Notes: generated by a model from the letters alone, not told the origin. Numbered from the stretch's first letter, positions 8,536 to 18,345 are shown. The stretch is DNA of 64,000 nt from Streptomyces sp. V3I7 (GCF_030817495.1 NZ_JAUSZK010000001.1:2521001-2585000); one strand, 5' to 3'. Numbers and translations are program-made.

Positions 8536-11500
8536 CGCACGGAACGGGAACGCATGCCGAGCACTATCGGGTCCGTGAGGAGCTCGTGGCGCGGCTGCGC
8601 CGCGAGCTCCTCGGACCGGATGTAGAGGCGGGCGACGACCCGGTCGAGGTACTCACCCAGGACGCCCCGATCACCCGCTACCCGATCGGCGTGCTGTTCC
8701 CGAGCGCCGCCGATCGCGAGGCCGAGCGGCGTGTGTCGGAGGACGCCGCCGAGGAGGAGGGGCTGGACGAGGCCCCGCTGCTCGGCCACGACAGCCCCGA
8801 GGAGACCGACGGCTCCGGCGAGCCTCCGGTCTCGGGTGACCGCCGCCCGTCGGCCATGGGGCTCACCTTCGCCGTGGCACCCGAGATCTGTCCCGAGATC
8901 GTGATCTCCGCGCGAGCCGCCGTATACGACCCTGTGGACCCCGAGGGCCGGCCGGTGTCCGCGCGGCGGGCGGAGGCTCGGTCGACGGCGGGCCAACGCG
9001 AGCATTGGCGACGCCGAGAACTGGAGCTGCCGGACACGAGGGTCGATGTCACCCGGCCGGGCACTCTCCACCCGACTCCCGTTCTCGCCGACGGTGTACA
9101 GCTGCACGTCCTCGTACGACCGGCCGGCGCGCCTTCCGGGACGGTCACCGTCACGGTCACCCTGATCAACACGCATGTCGTGGGCGAGAAGGAACTCCAG
9201 GACGCGTTCGCCCTGTTCCAGCCCGGCCTCCGGGTCCGGGCGGCCAACGGCGCGTCCGCCTTCGTCGAACGTCCCGCCGCTCTGTCCGCCGTCGACTCGG
9301 AGCTGGCCATCAGTCGTCTGCTGTATCGCCATGCCCCCACCTTCGCCGTGGGTCACGGCTGTTCCGCCCACTGGGACTGGGCGCCGCCATCGGTCGGCCT
9401 GACTGACATAGAGCGTGCCGCGATCAGTGAAATCCGCTCCGACTTCCTGCCCACTCACGAGGTGCTGCTGACCGACTCCAACCCGGAGATCGACAGCTCG
9501 GCCCTCGGCATGCTCGGTCTCGCCGAGCGCCCGGACGCGGAGGTGCTCGCCGCGCTGCGCGGTCTGGCCCGCGGCTACGAGCAGTGGATCGAGGCCAAGG
9601 CCACCGAGGCCGTCGCGCTCACTGGGACGACCCACGAGAAGCCCGCGCGGGAACAGCTCGACATCTGCCGCGAAGCCCTTGGTCGAATGCGCGCGGGTAT
9701 CCGGATCCTGGCGGAGAAGCCGGACGTCATGGAGGCCTTTCGGCTGGCCAACCGGGCCATGGCGGAGCAGCGAGCGCGCAGCGCCTGGGTGAAGGGCGGC
9801 CGTAAGGGCAAGCCCGATCTGTCGACCCAGCGCTGGCGGCCGTTCCAGATCGCGTTCATCCTTCTGTGCCTGTGCGGCATCGACGCGCCGAACCATCCCG
9901 ACCGCAAGGTCTCGGACCTGCTGTGGTTCCCCACCGGTGGTGGCAAGACAGAGGCCTACCTGGGCCTGATCGCGTTCACCACGTTCCTTCGCCGGCTGCG
10001 CCGCGGGACCGAGGGGGGGTGGCGTCACGGTGCTCATGCGGTACACGCTGCGCCTGCTCACCCTCCAGCAGTTCGAGCGCGCCACGATCCTCATCTGCGC
10101 GATGGAACGGATGCGCCGGGGCGCCCCCGACCGATTGGGCGCAGAGGGCATCTCCATCGGCATGTGGGTCGGCAAGTCGGCCACGCCGAACGACCTGAAG
10201 ACGGCTGGCGAGAAGCTGGTCAAGCTGCGCGGAGGGCAGAGCCTGCAGACGGAGAACCCGGTGCAGCTCCACGCCTGTCCCTGGTGCGGCACGGCGCTGG
10301 ACGCCCACAACTACTCGGTGGACGAGGACGACGTCCGCATGGACGTGCGCTGCCCCGGCCCGGACTGTGACTTCGCCTCCGGGCTGCCCGTGCACCTGGT
10401 GGACCAGACCATCTACGAGGCCCGCCCCACGCTCGTCATCGCCACGGTCGACAAGTTCGCCTCCATGCCGTGGCGCGAGGACACCGCCGCATTGTTCAAC
10501 CGGGACCGCGTCGGCGACACGACTCCGCCCCCCGAGCTGATCGTCCAGGACGAACTCCACCTCATCTCCGGGCCTCTGGGAACGCTGACCGGCCTGTACG
10601 AGACGGCCGTCGACGCCCTGGCCGAAGAGCCGAAGGTGATCGCTTCCACGGCGACCATCCGTCGCGCGGCCGAGCAGGGACTGCACCTCTTCGACCGGGA
10701 CGTACGTCAGTTCCCCCCGGCCGGTCTGGACGCCCGGGACTCCTGGTTCGCCGTGGAGACCGACCGCAAGGCCAAGGCCAGTCGCCGCTACGTGGGGCTG
10801 CTCGCTCCCGGCACCAGCCAGTCGACGCTTCTCATCCGGACGTACGCGGCCCTGCTCCACCAGGCCATGCGCGCGGACACGAGCGACGAGGTCCGGGACG
10901 CGTACTGGACACTGGTGGGCTACTTCAACAGCCTCCGCCTGCTCTCGGCCGCCGAGCTCCAGGTGAACGACGACGTCGAGGACTATCTGCGGCTGCTCGC
11001 CGACCGTGACGGAACCGAAGTACGGATCTCCAACCGCTACTCGGAGCTGACCAGCCGTGTCGACGCGAGCCTGATCCCCGCCCGGCTCAAGGAGATCGAG
11101 AAGCGCTACCCGGATCCCGACGTTCGCGACGTCCTCCTGGCCACCAACATGATCGCCGTCGGTGTCGACGTCGACCGCCTCGGCCTGATGGCGGTGATGG
11201 GCCAGCCCCAGACCACGGCCGAGTACATCCAGGCCACCAGCCGCGTGGGCCGTGCCCATCCCGGCCTGGTCGCCGTGATGCTCAACTCCACCCGTTCCCG
11301 CGACCGTTCGCACTACGAGAACTTCCTCCATTTCCACTCCGCGCTCTATCGGGAGGTGGAGTCCACGTCCGTGACGCCGTTCTCCGCCCGGTCGCGTGAC
11401 CGCGGTCTGCACGCCGTCGTCGTGGCCCTGGTCCGCATCCTCATCCCCGAGGCCCGCGCGAACGATGCCGCCGGTCGGATCGACTCCTACCTGGATCGCA

Positions 11501-11781
11501 TCCACGCGGAGATCAAGCCGCTGTTCACGCAGCGTGTCTCCCAGGTCGCCCCCGAGGAGCTGCAGGACACCTCCGACGCCTTCGACGAATTCGTCAAGTG
11601 GTGGAAGGAGAAGGCGGACGCGCACGGCGGACTGCTGTACGTGCCCCACCGCGGCAAGCCCACCCCCGCCCTGCTCAAACCGTTCGACGACGAGTCCGAG
11701 GGCGCCGACGCCTGGTCCACCCTGTGGAGCCTGCGCGACGTCGACGCCGAGTCCGCTCTCTTCATGGAGGCTTCCCGATGA
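8532..11781 (+). CDS. drmA: DrmA-like SF2 helicase, interrupted by a frameshift in a G7 run
   Basis: Read through the shift, this is ~1082 aa. The first frame supplies an N-terminal domain and Walker A FPTGGGKTEAYLG (~466). The second supplies MRYTLRLLTLQQFERA, a CPWCG ... CPGPDC zinc-binding pair (~581-610), motif II VQDELHLISGPLG (~672), ASTATIRR (~704), TNMIAVGVDVDRLG (~870) and QATSRVGRAHPG (~900). These are hallmarks of DrmA, the DISARM helicase. The two frames meet at seven Gs (10013-10019); six would give one continuous reading ...TEGGGVTVLMRYT. As written, translation stops at 10370. The break may be a sequencing error, a real null mutation or slippage. It starts by ATGA overlap with the UvrD gene and ends by ATGA overlap with drmB. 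Confidence 0.85.
10013..10019 (+). other. Seven-G homopolymer at the drmA frameshift
   Basis: The two open frames of drmA join only if one G of this run is removed. Six Gs would encode Glu-Gly-Gly-Gly-Val across the junction. Homopolymers of this length are typical sites of indel errors and of slippage, so the run is marked separately for checking against raw reads. Confidence 0.75.
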
Positions 11782-13646
11782 CCCCGCCCCCCGCGCGGCG
11801 CCGACGCGGCGCCGACGGCAATTCGCCCGCTCCCCGCCTGGCCTTCCCCCGTCGCGGTTCGGTGCGCCGCTCCCAGATGATCACCACGTACGGTGTCGGA
11901 TCACTGATCGCAGTCGACAACGAGTCGTTCATCGTCTCCGGCCTCGACGAGGCCGACCGGAGCTGGGCCGACGACGAGGCGCCGAAGGTCTACGAGCACC
12001 GTCTCGCCCGGGTCCTGGGAGTGAGTCACTTTCGGTTGCCCCCGGCCTCCGAGGACACGAGCAAGGACGGGGTACGCGTTCGACGGTTCCCGCTGTGGCA
12101 CTCCTGCCCGAAATGCCAGTCCCTGCAGCATGTGCGGGGCTTCAACCCGCCCGTCGGCAAGAACGTCTGCACAGACTGCGACGACGAGCCGCTGGTGCCG
12201 TCCCGATTCGTCATGGCCTGCGAGGACGGGCACCTCGACGACTTCCCCTACTGGAAGTGGCTTCACCGCAAGAACCGTGAGGAGGGTGCGGTCGGACGGT
12301 GTGGCGGCCGGATGGGCATGCGCTTCTCCGGTCAGAGCGCCTCGTTGCGTTCCATTCTCATCTCGTGCACGTGTGGCGTGCCGGAGGTGTCCATGGAGGG
12401 CGCCTTCCGCCGCTCAGTCCTGAGCGACCTCGGGGTGCGGTGCGCGGGCCGGCAGCCCTGGCTCAAGGACGCGCCCGCCGAGTTCTGCACACAGGCGCCG
12501 CGTACGCTCCAGCGCGGTTCGTCGGCGGTCTGGCAGCCGGTGCTGAGGTCCGCCCTGTCCATCCCTCCGTGGAGCGACGGTATCGCCGACAAGCTCTCGG
12601 AGCACTGGGAGAATCTGCGTTCGCTCGCGTCCCGCGAGAAGATCGAGATCTACCTCATGGGAGCGTTCCAGGGCGACGACTCGATCTCGGTCGACACGGT
12701 GATGGACCTGCTGGAGGCCGAGCAGGAGGAGGACCCGACGCCGGACGGCAACTCGGACGCCGGTGCGGTGAGCCGTTACCAGGTGCTGCGCCGCCAGGAG
12801 TACGAGCGGCTCTGCTCCGGCAACGCCCTGCGGGACAAGGGGCGCGAGGAGCAGTTCATCTGCGAGCCGCCGGTCTCGGATCCCTCGATCCTCGCCCCGC
12901 TCGGCGTCGGCAGGCCGATGCTGGTCAAGCGCCTGCGCGAGGTGCGGGCGCTCAAGGCGTTCACCCGCATCGCGGACCCGGAGTCGAGTTCCGACGGCCA
13001 CGAGGCCGCCCTGTCCCTGGCACCGACGAACTGGCTCCCCGCCATGGAAGTGCACGGCGAGGGCGTCTTCATACGCCTCGACGAGAACCGGTTGGACGAC
13101 TGGGCCGAGTCGGTCGCGGTGGCCGCTCGCGTCGAGCGCATACGCACCAACCACAACCGCATGCTGAGGGAACGGGCTGCTAACCCCGCGGAGGTACCTG
13201 TCTCGCCCGCCACGCCCCGCATGGTGCTGCTGCACACTCTGGCGCACGCGCTGATCAACGAATGGAGTCTGGAGGCCGGTTACCCGGCCGGAGCGTTGCG
13301 CGAGCGCCTGTACGCGGACGCCACCATGGCCGGCTTCCTCATCTACACGGCGACCAGCGACTCCGCCGGCAGTCTCGGCGGCGTGGTGGCCCAGGGGGAG
13401 CCCAAGCGTCTCGCCGAGGCGCTCGGCTCAGCACTGCGGCGCGCCACCTGGTGCTCCGCCGACCCGCTGTGCATCGAGGCGCGGTCGTCCGGCACCGGGG
13501 GTGCGAATCTGGCGGCGTGCCATGCCTGCGCGATGCTGCCCGAGACGAGCTGCGAGCACAACAACATCCTGCTCGATCGCGCGCTGCTCGTCGGCACCCC
13601 GGACGACGCGCGGCTGGGGTTCTTCGCGCACATACTGAACAACTGA
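11778..13646 (+). CDS. drmB: DrmB-like DUF1998 protein of the DISARM-related operon
   Basis: A 622-aa protein. The N terminus has GSVRRSQMITTYGVGSLIAV, typical of DrmB. It is followed by paired cysteines CPKCQ (~109) and CTDCD (~131), a likely zinc site, and by HLDDFPYWKW. The C terminus (~485-600) is the DUF1998 region, with LHTLAHALINEW, YTATSDSAGSLGG and CHACAMLPETSCEH. In DISARM, DrmB acts with DrmA on incoming DNA; DUF1998 often accompanies such helicases. Its ATG overlaps the drmA stop. It is the last gene of the operon and is followed by a strong hairpin. No drmC or methyltransferase gene follows. Confidence 0.88.
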   Translation: MTPPPARRRRGADGNSPAPRLAFPRRGSVRRSQMITTYGVGSLIAVDNESFIVSGLDEADRSWADDEAPKVYEHRLARVLGVSHFRLPPASEDTSKDGVRVRRFPLWHSCPKCQSLQHVRGFNPPVGKNVCTDCDDEPLVPSRFVMACEDGHLDDFPYWKWLHRKNREEGAVGRCGGRMGMRFSGQSASLRSILISCTCGVPEVSMEGAFRRSVLSDLGVRCAGRQPWLKDAPAEFCTQAPRTLQRGSSAVWQPVLRSALSIPPWSDGIADKLSEHWENLRSLASREKIEIYLMGAFQGDDSISVDTVMDLLEAEQEEDPTPDGNSDAGAVSRYQVLRRQEYERLCSGNALRDKGREEQFICEPPVSDPSILAPLGVGRPMLVKRLREVRALKAFTRIADPESSSDGHEAALSLAPTNWLPAMEVHGEGVFIRLDENRLDDWAESVAVAARVERIRTNHNRMLRERAANPAEVPVSPATPRMVLLHTLAHALINEWSLEAGYPAGALRERLYADATMAGFLIYTATSDSAGSLGGVVAQGEPKRLAEALGSALRRATWCSADPLCIEARSSGTGGANLAACHACAMLPETSCEHNNILLDRALLVGTPDDARLGFFAHILNN

Positions 13647-13660
13647 CATCCGGCCGACCG

Positions 13661-13690
13661 TGGGACGCCGATATGTATCGGCGTCCCACG
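13661..13690 (+). terminator. Hairpin ending the defence operon
   Basis: Arms of 14 bp (GTGGGACGCCGATA and its complement) are separated by 2 bp, so the outer pairs form a stable stem 14 bp after the drmB stop. There is no clear U-tract, as is common for Streptomyces terminators. Confidence 0.65.
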
Positions 13691-13810
13691 ACGCTTTCAG
13701 CGTCTCCGAAGTAGCTGTTGGACGGTCCGGATCACCCTGGATTGCCGGTAGATGTCAATCGACCTGGAGCGGCGCAAGCTGGGCACGATTGCAAGATCTT
13801 CAGCAGGCTC

Positions 13811-14443
13811 TCAAGCCGCGTTCATCTCGGCCTCGTAGTGCATCTGTGCGCGATCGAGGATGTCGTCCGGGTCGTGTCCCTGGGCAGCGGTCCAGTGGAG
13901 CAGGTCAGCAATCAACTCGATCGCCGACTTTTCGAGGTCGGCTTCTCGCCATCTCCCTTGGAGACCGATAGCACCGGAAGCACCCTGATAGTTCTCGATC
14001 GCTTCGGCCGCTCGCTCGATACGCCGACATGTGCGCCTCGCACCAAGCGCGATCTCACACCAGACCGCCTTGCCGGCCGCAGTCAGGACCGTGCCCCAGT
14101 CCGCCGCCAGCGCCGCGAGGAGGTGCAGTCCCCGACCACACTCCTCGTCACACTCCACCGCCTGGAGTACTGGGATCCCATCACTCTTGTCGTGTACCTC
14201 GAGCCTCAGCCGCTCGCCCCTCCACTCGAGGATCAAGGTCGCCGACACACCTTCGCCGACATGCTTGAGGACATTTGTCGCCAACTCGGTGACAAGCAGT
14301 TCGGCCTCGTCCACGGCGACGGGCATGCCCCAGCGGCCCAGTTGCTTGACGGCCGCTCTCCGGAGCAGAGGTACTTCCGTTGCCACCGCCTCGAAGGGCA
14401 GCACGCAGCGGAGTCGGGGTTCGGTGTCTTCGCAGCCATTCAT
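13811..14443 (-). CDS. Anti-sigma-factor-type ATP-binding protein (HATPase, RsbW/SpoIIAB-like) with C-terminal extension
   Basis: A 210-aa protein. Residues ~15-125 resemble the serine-kinase ATPase fold of anti-sigma factors: N-box ELLVTELATNVLKHVG, then LEVHDKSDGIP and ECGRGLHLLAALAADWG. The last ~80 residues are a separate acidic helical tail ending in YEAEMNAA. ATG 14443 is preferred to the upstream in-frame ATG because a strong GGAGGGAGGAG lies just before it. It is divergent from an XRE regulator followed by a DUF397 gene. That trio is the Streptomyces AbaA/WhiJ-type developmental regulatory module. A role in tuning sigma factors or the paired XRE protein is inference. Confidence 0.8.
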   Translation of the reverse strand: MNGCEDTEPRLRCVLPFEAVATEVPLLRRAAVKQLGRWGMPVAVDEAELLVTELATNVLKHVGEGVSATLILEWRGERLRLEVHDKSDGIPVLQAVECDEECGRGLHLLAALAADWGTVLTAAGKAVWCEIALGARRTCRRIERAAEAIENYQGASGAIGLQGRWREADLEKSAIELIADLLHWTAAQGHDPDDILDRAQMHYEAEMNAA

Positions 14444-14660
14444 GACCGCTCCTCCCTCCCAAGCCACGCAGATGCTGCGCCCGCCGTATCCGTCCGGCCG
14501 CATTGCGTAGCGGTCTGCAAGCGAGCATGGCACAGAGAAATCTCTCCATGTAACTTCTCACGAGAATCCATCGAGTGAATCTGATGGTGGGGACGCTTCC
14601 CCGCTGCCTAGCCTGATGGCGATGACCGGGCCGCCGCCCGGCACCCGGCAAAGGAGCCGA

Positions 14661-15506
14661 ATGTCCGAACGAACCACCACGCGACGCCGCCAACTAGGCG
14701 CGATGATGCGCAAGTTGCGAGCCCGCAGAGGCATGACGCTCGAAGAGGCGGGGCAGCTCGTCGGAGTCTCGAAGGCCACGGTCAGCCGGTACGAGACCCA
14801 GGCCGGGCCGGTCAAGTGGATCGTCGTCGACGCTCTCTGCCGTGAGTACGGGGCAACTGAGGCCGAGCGGCAGGCCGTTGTCGGACTGGCAAAGGATGCC
14901 AAGCAGCAAGGCTGGTGGAGTTCCTTCGCCGACTCCATCCCGGAGAGCATGAACCTGCTGCTCACGCTTGAGGACGAAGCGGTGAGCGAGAGCCACTTCT
15001 CCTGTGTGTACGTCCCCGGCCTTCTGCAGACCCGCGCCTACAGCACAGCACTTCAGAAGGCCAACGAAGTGCCCCTGGAGACAGCGGAGATCGAGCGGCT
15101 GGTCGACATCCGCATGAAGCGTCAGGAGATCCTCAATCGGGCGAAGCCGCTCCGCCTCTGGGCGATCCTCGACGAATCGGTGATCCGGCGTGTCGTCGGC
15201 TCACCGCAGATCATGAAGGATCAGCTCGGCCGCCTGCTGGAAGCGAACGAGTCCCCACACATCACGCTCCAGGTGCTGCCGTTCTCCAAGGGGGCCCATG
15301 CTGCCGCCCTGGGAAGCTTCGTCATCATCGGCGGCCCTGAGCATGCCCTCGACGTGGTGTACGTCGACTTCCACACGGGCTCCCTCTTTCTGGAAAAGGA
15401 CGAGGAGCTCGACCGATACAGACTTGCGTTCGAGTACCTCCGCGCACAAGCGTTGGACATGGAGGCCTCCTCTGCCCTGATCCAACGCGTCCGCCAGGAG
15501 CTGTAA
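14661..15506 (+). CDS. XRE-family regulator with DUF5753-type C-terminal domain
   Basis: A 281-aa protein. Residues ~10-65 carry the helix-turn-helix (LGAMMRKLRARRGMTLEEAG, then SKATVSRYET). The remainder matches the Scr1/DUF5753 family (YVPGLLQTRAYS, KRQEIL, HITLQVLPFSKGAH, VYVDFHTGSLFLE). ATG 14661 follows AGGAG; the in-frame ATG at 14616 lacks a comparable site. The stop is immediately followed by the ATG of a DUF397 gene, the usual partner. Such pairs behave as regulator and small modulator in Streptomyces development (WhiJ and relatives), and some have been described as toxin-antitoxin-like. Confidence 0.9.
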   Translation: MSERTTTRRRQLGAMMRKLRARRGMTLEEAGQLVGVSKATVSRYETQAGPVKWIVVDALCREYGATEAERQAVVGLAKDAKQQGWWSSFADSIPESMNLLLTLEDEAVSESHFSCVYVPGLLQTRAYSTALQKANEVPLETAEIERLVDIRMKRQEILNRAKPLRLWAILDESVIRRVVGSPQIMKDQLGRLLEANESPHITLQVLPFSKGAHAAALGSFVIIGGPEHALDVVYVDFHTGSLFLEKDEELDRYRLAFEYLRAQALDMEASSALIQRVRQEL

Positions 15507-15704
15507 ATGCCCGTCTCCCCCGAACCCAGTGATCACCCCGCCTGGTTCAAATCGTCGTACAGCGGAGGCAACGCGACCGAGTGTGTCGAGGCCGTCTTCG
15601 TGCCGACCGGCGTACTGATACGTGATTCCAAGCGGCCTGAGGGTCCCTGTATCGCGGTTTCGGCCAGGGCATGGAACGAGTTCCTGGCTGCGTCGGTGAG
15701 ATGA
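15507..15704 (+). CDS. DUF397 small protein
   Basis: A 65-aa protein with the DUF397 core WFKSSYSGGNATECVEA and VLIRDSKRPEGP. It starts directly after the stop of the XRE regulator, so the two are translationally coupled. Family members are small partners of WhiJ-like XRE proteins. DNA binding is not expected. Confidence 0.9.
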   Translation: MPVSPEPSDHPAWFKSSYSGGNATECVEAVFVPTGVLIRDSKRPEGPCIAVSARAWNEFLAASVR

Positions 15705-15859
15705 TTCATGATCGCCTTCGACCACCTCGGTCTCACTTCTGCGCTGCACGGAAGGCCCCGGCCAACATCGGCCAGAACGTCCCCTGGTCGCTTTCGTTGC
15801 TCCCTTGAACTGGGCTATTTTGGCGCACCGTTCACAATCGAAAGCATCCTGGAGGTCGG

Positions 15860-16963
15860 ATGTCCTCGCCTACGCCGCCCACACCGCCCGCCCTGCCATC
15901 CCAGGGTGGCCCATCTGCGCCACAAGGCGGGGACACTCCCCTCCCGACGCCTGTTGGAGGAACGGCCAGTCAGCCGCCCCTGAGATCCCCTTCCGACGCG
16001 GTACCCAACTCGGCCCCTTCGACTCCAGCGCCCGCTGCTCCATCGCAGAACGCCGTCGACGCGGCCGAACGCCGTGCAAGACGTGCGGAACTAATCGCAA
16101 TCGGAGGGCTCCTGCTCGGCGCAATCGGTCTCGTCGCCACCATTGTTGCTTTGATCCCCGATTTTCAGGGGGAGGCTCGTGAAAGGCGGAGCGACGCCGA
16201 GGACCGGAAGGAGAAAAAGGAGGAAGACGCGTTGGAGGCGGGGCTGCCGCTCAAGCTATCTCCGGGCACTACGTACTACGGCCCGACCTGGTATGTCAGC
16301 GATACGTCGTACGGCAACGACCAGCTCAACGGCCAGCCCTTCAACGACGATGGAGGAGCAGCCGTACCCAGCTGGGCTTGGCTTACCAAGAACTGGACCC
16401 CATTGTCTTCAACTGGGGTAGCTGTCAGCGTCGAGAGCCAGTACAAGACGACCGTCCTCGTCCAGGCCCTGAAACTGCACGACGTCGACTGCCAACGACC
16501 TCTACCGAAAGGCACGTTGCTCCAACCACCTGGCATCGGCGACGGGGGTGAGGGAGCTTCCTCGGTCGAGATGGGCATGAACGTCGACTCCAACCGTCCC
16601 GTCACCCGCAAGGTGAACGGGCTCAGCCTCGGAGCGCCGTACACAGCCCAGGTCGCACTGGACAAGGGGGATGCCCGCGAGTTCCGGATCATCTTCACCA
16701 CGCGGACGCGAGCCTGTACCTTCAAAGCCAACCTTCTGGTGAACTCCAAGGGGAAGCAGTACCGCATTCCCCTACCCGCCGAGTGGGACCACAACGGTAA
16801 GGCGGTCGGCTATACGTTCAACGTCGCGCCACCAAGCAAGGCGTACCGATCACGCTACGTAGTGGGTAATGACGGCGAGCTGATTGCGGTTCCAGAGAGC
16901 GACATCACATGGGTGGGCCAGCGTCCCACCTACACGGGCGATGGCGAACTCAACTACTGGTGA
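15860..16963 (+). CDS. Membrane-anchored hypothetical protein with an exported C-terminal domain
   Basis: A 367-aa protein. It has a Pro/Ser/Ala-rich cytoplasmic N terminus (~70 aa), a basic stretch AERRARRAEL, one transmembrane helix (LIAIGGLLLGAIGLVATIVA, ~residues 78-97) and a charged linker. The ~250-residue exported region is rich in Tyr, Gly and Thr and has two Cys (DVDCQRP, TRACTFK) that could pair. GGAGG lies 4 bp before the ATG. I recognise no family. It stands alone between two DUF397 genes. Confidence 0.75.
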   Translation: MSSPTPPTPPALPSQGGPSAPQGGDTPLPTPVGGTASQPPLRSPSDAVPNSAPSTPAPAAPSQNAVDAAERRARRAELIAIGGLLLGAIGLVATIVALIPDFQGEARERRSDAEDRKEKKEEDALEAGLPLKLSPGTTYYGPTWYVSDTSYGNDQLNGQPFNDDGGAAVPSWAWLTKNWTPLSSTGVAVSVESQYKTTVLVQALKLHDVDCQRPLPKGTLLQPPGIGDGGEGASSVEMGMNVDSNRPVTRKVNGLSLGAPYTAQVALDKGDAREFRIIFTTRTRACTFKANLLVNSKGKQYRIPLPAEWDHNGKAVGYTFNVAPPSKAYRSRYVVGNDGELIAVPESDITWVGQRPTYTGDGELNYW

Positions 16964-17126
16964 GCTATCGCACTCATACGCAGGACCTGTTCAATTCAGC
17001 TCGCGAATGCTGCCTCATGGCGGCGACGCAGCACGGGAAGTCCAGGCAGCGGGACCTGCGTGCCGCAACTGTGAGCTCTCAACGTTCTGCAACGCTCATC
17101 GTGTCGATGTCGAAGGAGAACGCAAT

Positions 17127-17297
17127 TTGAGCACGCCAAAGCCCAGCCACGCCCACGGCCCGGCCTGGTTCACCTCCTCGTACAGCAACGGGGCCGGTGG
17201 GGAATGCGTCGAGTGCGCACTGATCGAGAACCGGGCTCTCGTACGCGACTCCAAGCGCCCGGAAGAGGTTGTGATCACTGTCGACGGCGAGGCTTGA
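17127..17297 (+). CDS. Orphan DUF397 small protein (TTG start)
   Basis: A 56-aa protein with the family core WFTSSYSNGAGGECVECA and LVRDSKRPEEV. The TTG is chosen because AGGAG lies 8 bp upstream and the homology begins soon after. Unlike the copy at 15507, no XRE gene precedes it. It may be a remnant of a second regulatory pair or may act with the regulator 2 kb upstream. Confidence 0.75.
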   Translation: MSTPKPSHAHGPAWFTSSYSNGAGGECVECALIENRALVRDSKRPEEVVITVDGEA

Positions 17298-17407
17298 CGC
17301 TCCTTCATTCAGGTCTTGAAGGAGCCAGCGAGCCCGAAGCGGTCCCGCGCAGCAGGGCCACTTGTAGGACGCTCCCTGTAGAACACAGGGCATCGAGGAG
17401 CACGATC

Positions 17408-17671
17408 GTGAGCGCACAGCACTCGGATACACCCGTCCATGCGTTGCTGCCGCTGCGGACCATCGGCGACATTCAGGCCGCCCTGCGTTCCGGTCACGGC
17501 TTCCCCGGCGATCGGGAGTCCTTCGTACGCAAGCCCGGAGCACGGCTTCTGATCAGTTCGAGGGCTTCCAGTTCTGTCGAGAGCTCACCCACCCCGACGC
17601 CGAACGGGCCCTTCTCAAGAAGACCGCTATCGGGGGCGACAGCCACGTGGCCGCCAGAGCGGCCCGAGTAG
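17408..17671 (+). pseudogene. Probable truncated DUF6247-like small protein
   Basis: The GTG is preceded by GAGGAG. The first ~40 residues (HALLPLRTIGDIQAAL ... FPGDRESF) read like the beginning of a small Streptomyces protein that I tentatively place near DUF6247. After that the frame turns into Ser/Pro/Arg-rich sequence, while another frame reads plausibly as protein (FEGFQFCRELTHPDAERAL). This suggests a deletion or frameshift junction near 17525-17545. The family call is tentative. Confidence 0.35.
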
Positions 17672-17733
17672 CTGGGCTGACAAGCTGCACTTTCCCCATC
17701 GCGCCCAAGCACCGTCCGATACGCGAGTACGAC

Positions 17734-18345
17734 TCATCGGTGCAGGTGCCCCAAGAACCCGTCAGGCACCGGGTAGGCGCGTTCAATTGGCAGGAGTCCC
17801 CGGGCCGCATCCAGGTCCCCGTCCCGTACGTGCCCATGGACCGCGTGGGCCAGCGGCGTCACGTCGGTGATGGACACGATCCACTCGTCAGCGAAGCGGT
17901 GCGCGGCTTCGCCGGTGAGGCCTAGTTGGAGGGATCGGTGTGGCAGGGGGTGGAGGTGCAGGTCGCGTTCGGGGTCCCACTGGACGCGTGCCGGCGCTTC
18001 GTTCAGCGCTTGCTTCCAAGCGGCAGGGTCGGAGTGGAGGTCCTTGTCGTAGTGCGACAGGCAGGCGCGTGACAGTGCCCACTCGAAGCCCTCGCGGGTG
18101 ATCTCCACGGCGAGGACGGCCTCCTGGCCTTCCTTGGTGGCCCAGCCGCAGCGGTACATCGTCCAGAGGAACGACGGCTTGATCCAGGTCATCCGGTCCC
18201 GCTTCCAGGCCGCGGGGAAGCGGCCTTCCTTGGCCGCGGGTATGCCGATTGCGGGTGCGTACGCCTGGTAAACGGTGATCGTGGTGTCCGTGTGCGCCGC
18301 GCGGATCTCGTATCTGGGCGCGGTGGGTGTCGTTGGTGTTGTCAC
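17734..18345 (-). CDS. DUF4291 family protein
   Basis: A 203-aa protein with the family's conserved core: YEIRAAHTDTTITVYQAY near the N terminus, then RDRMTWIKPSFLWTMYRCGW, ITREGFEWAL and RVQWDPERDLHL. The fold is reported in the literature only as a conserved domain, and the function is unknown to me. The start is uncertain: GTG 18345 gives the family's usual N terminus, but longer in-frame options exist. It is transcribed alone and against its neighbours. Confidence 0.85.
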   Translation of the reverse strand: MTTPTTPTAPRYEIRAAHTDTTITVYQAYAPAIGIPAAKEGRFPAAWKRDRMTWIKPSFLWTMYRCGWATKEGQEAVLAVEITREGFEWALSRACLSHYDKDLHSDPAAWKQALNEAPARVQWDPERDLHLHPLPHRSLQLGLTGEAAHRFADEWIVSITDVTPLAHAVHGHVRDGDLDAARGLLPIERAYPVPDGFLGHLHR

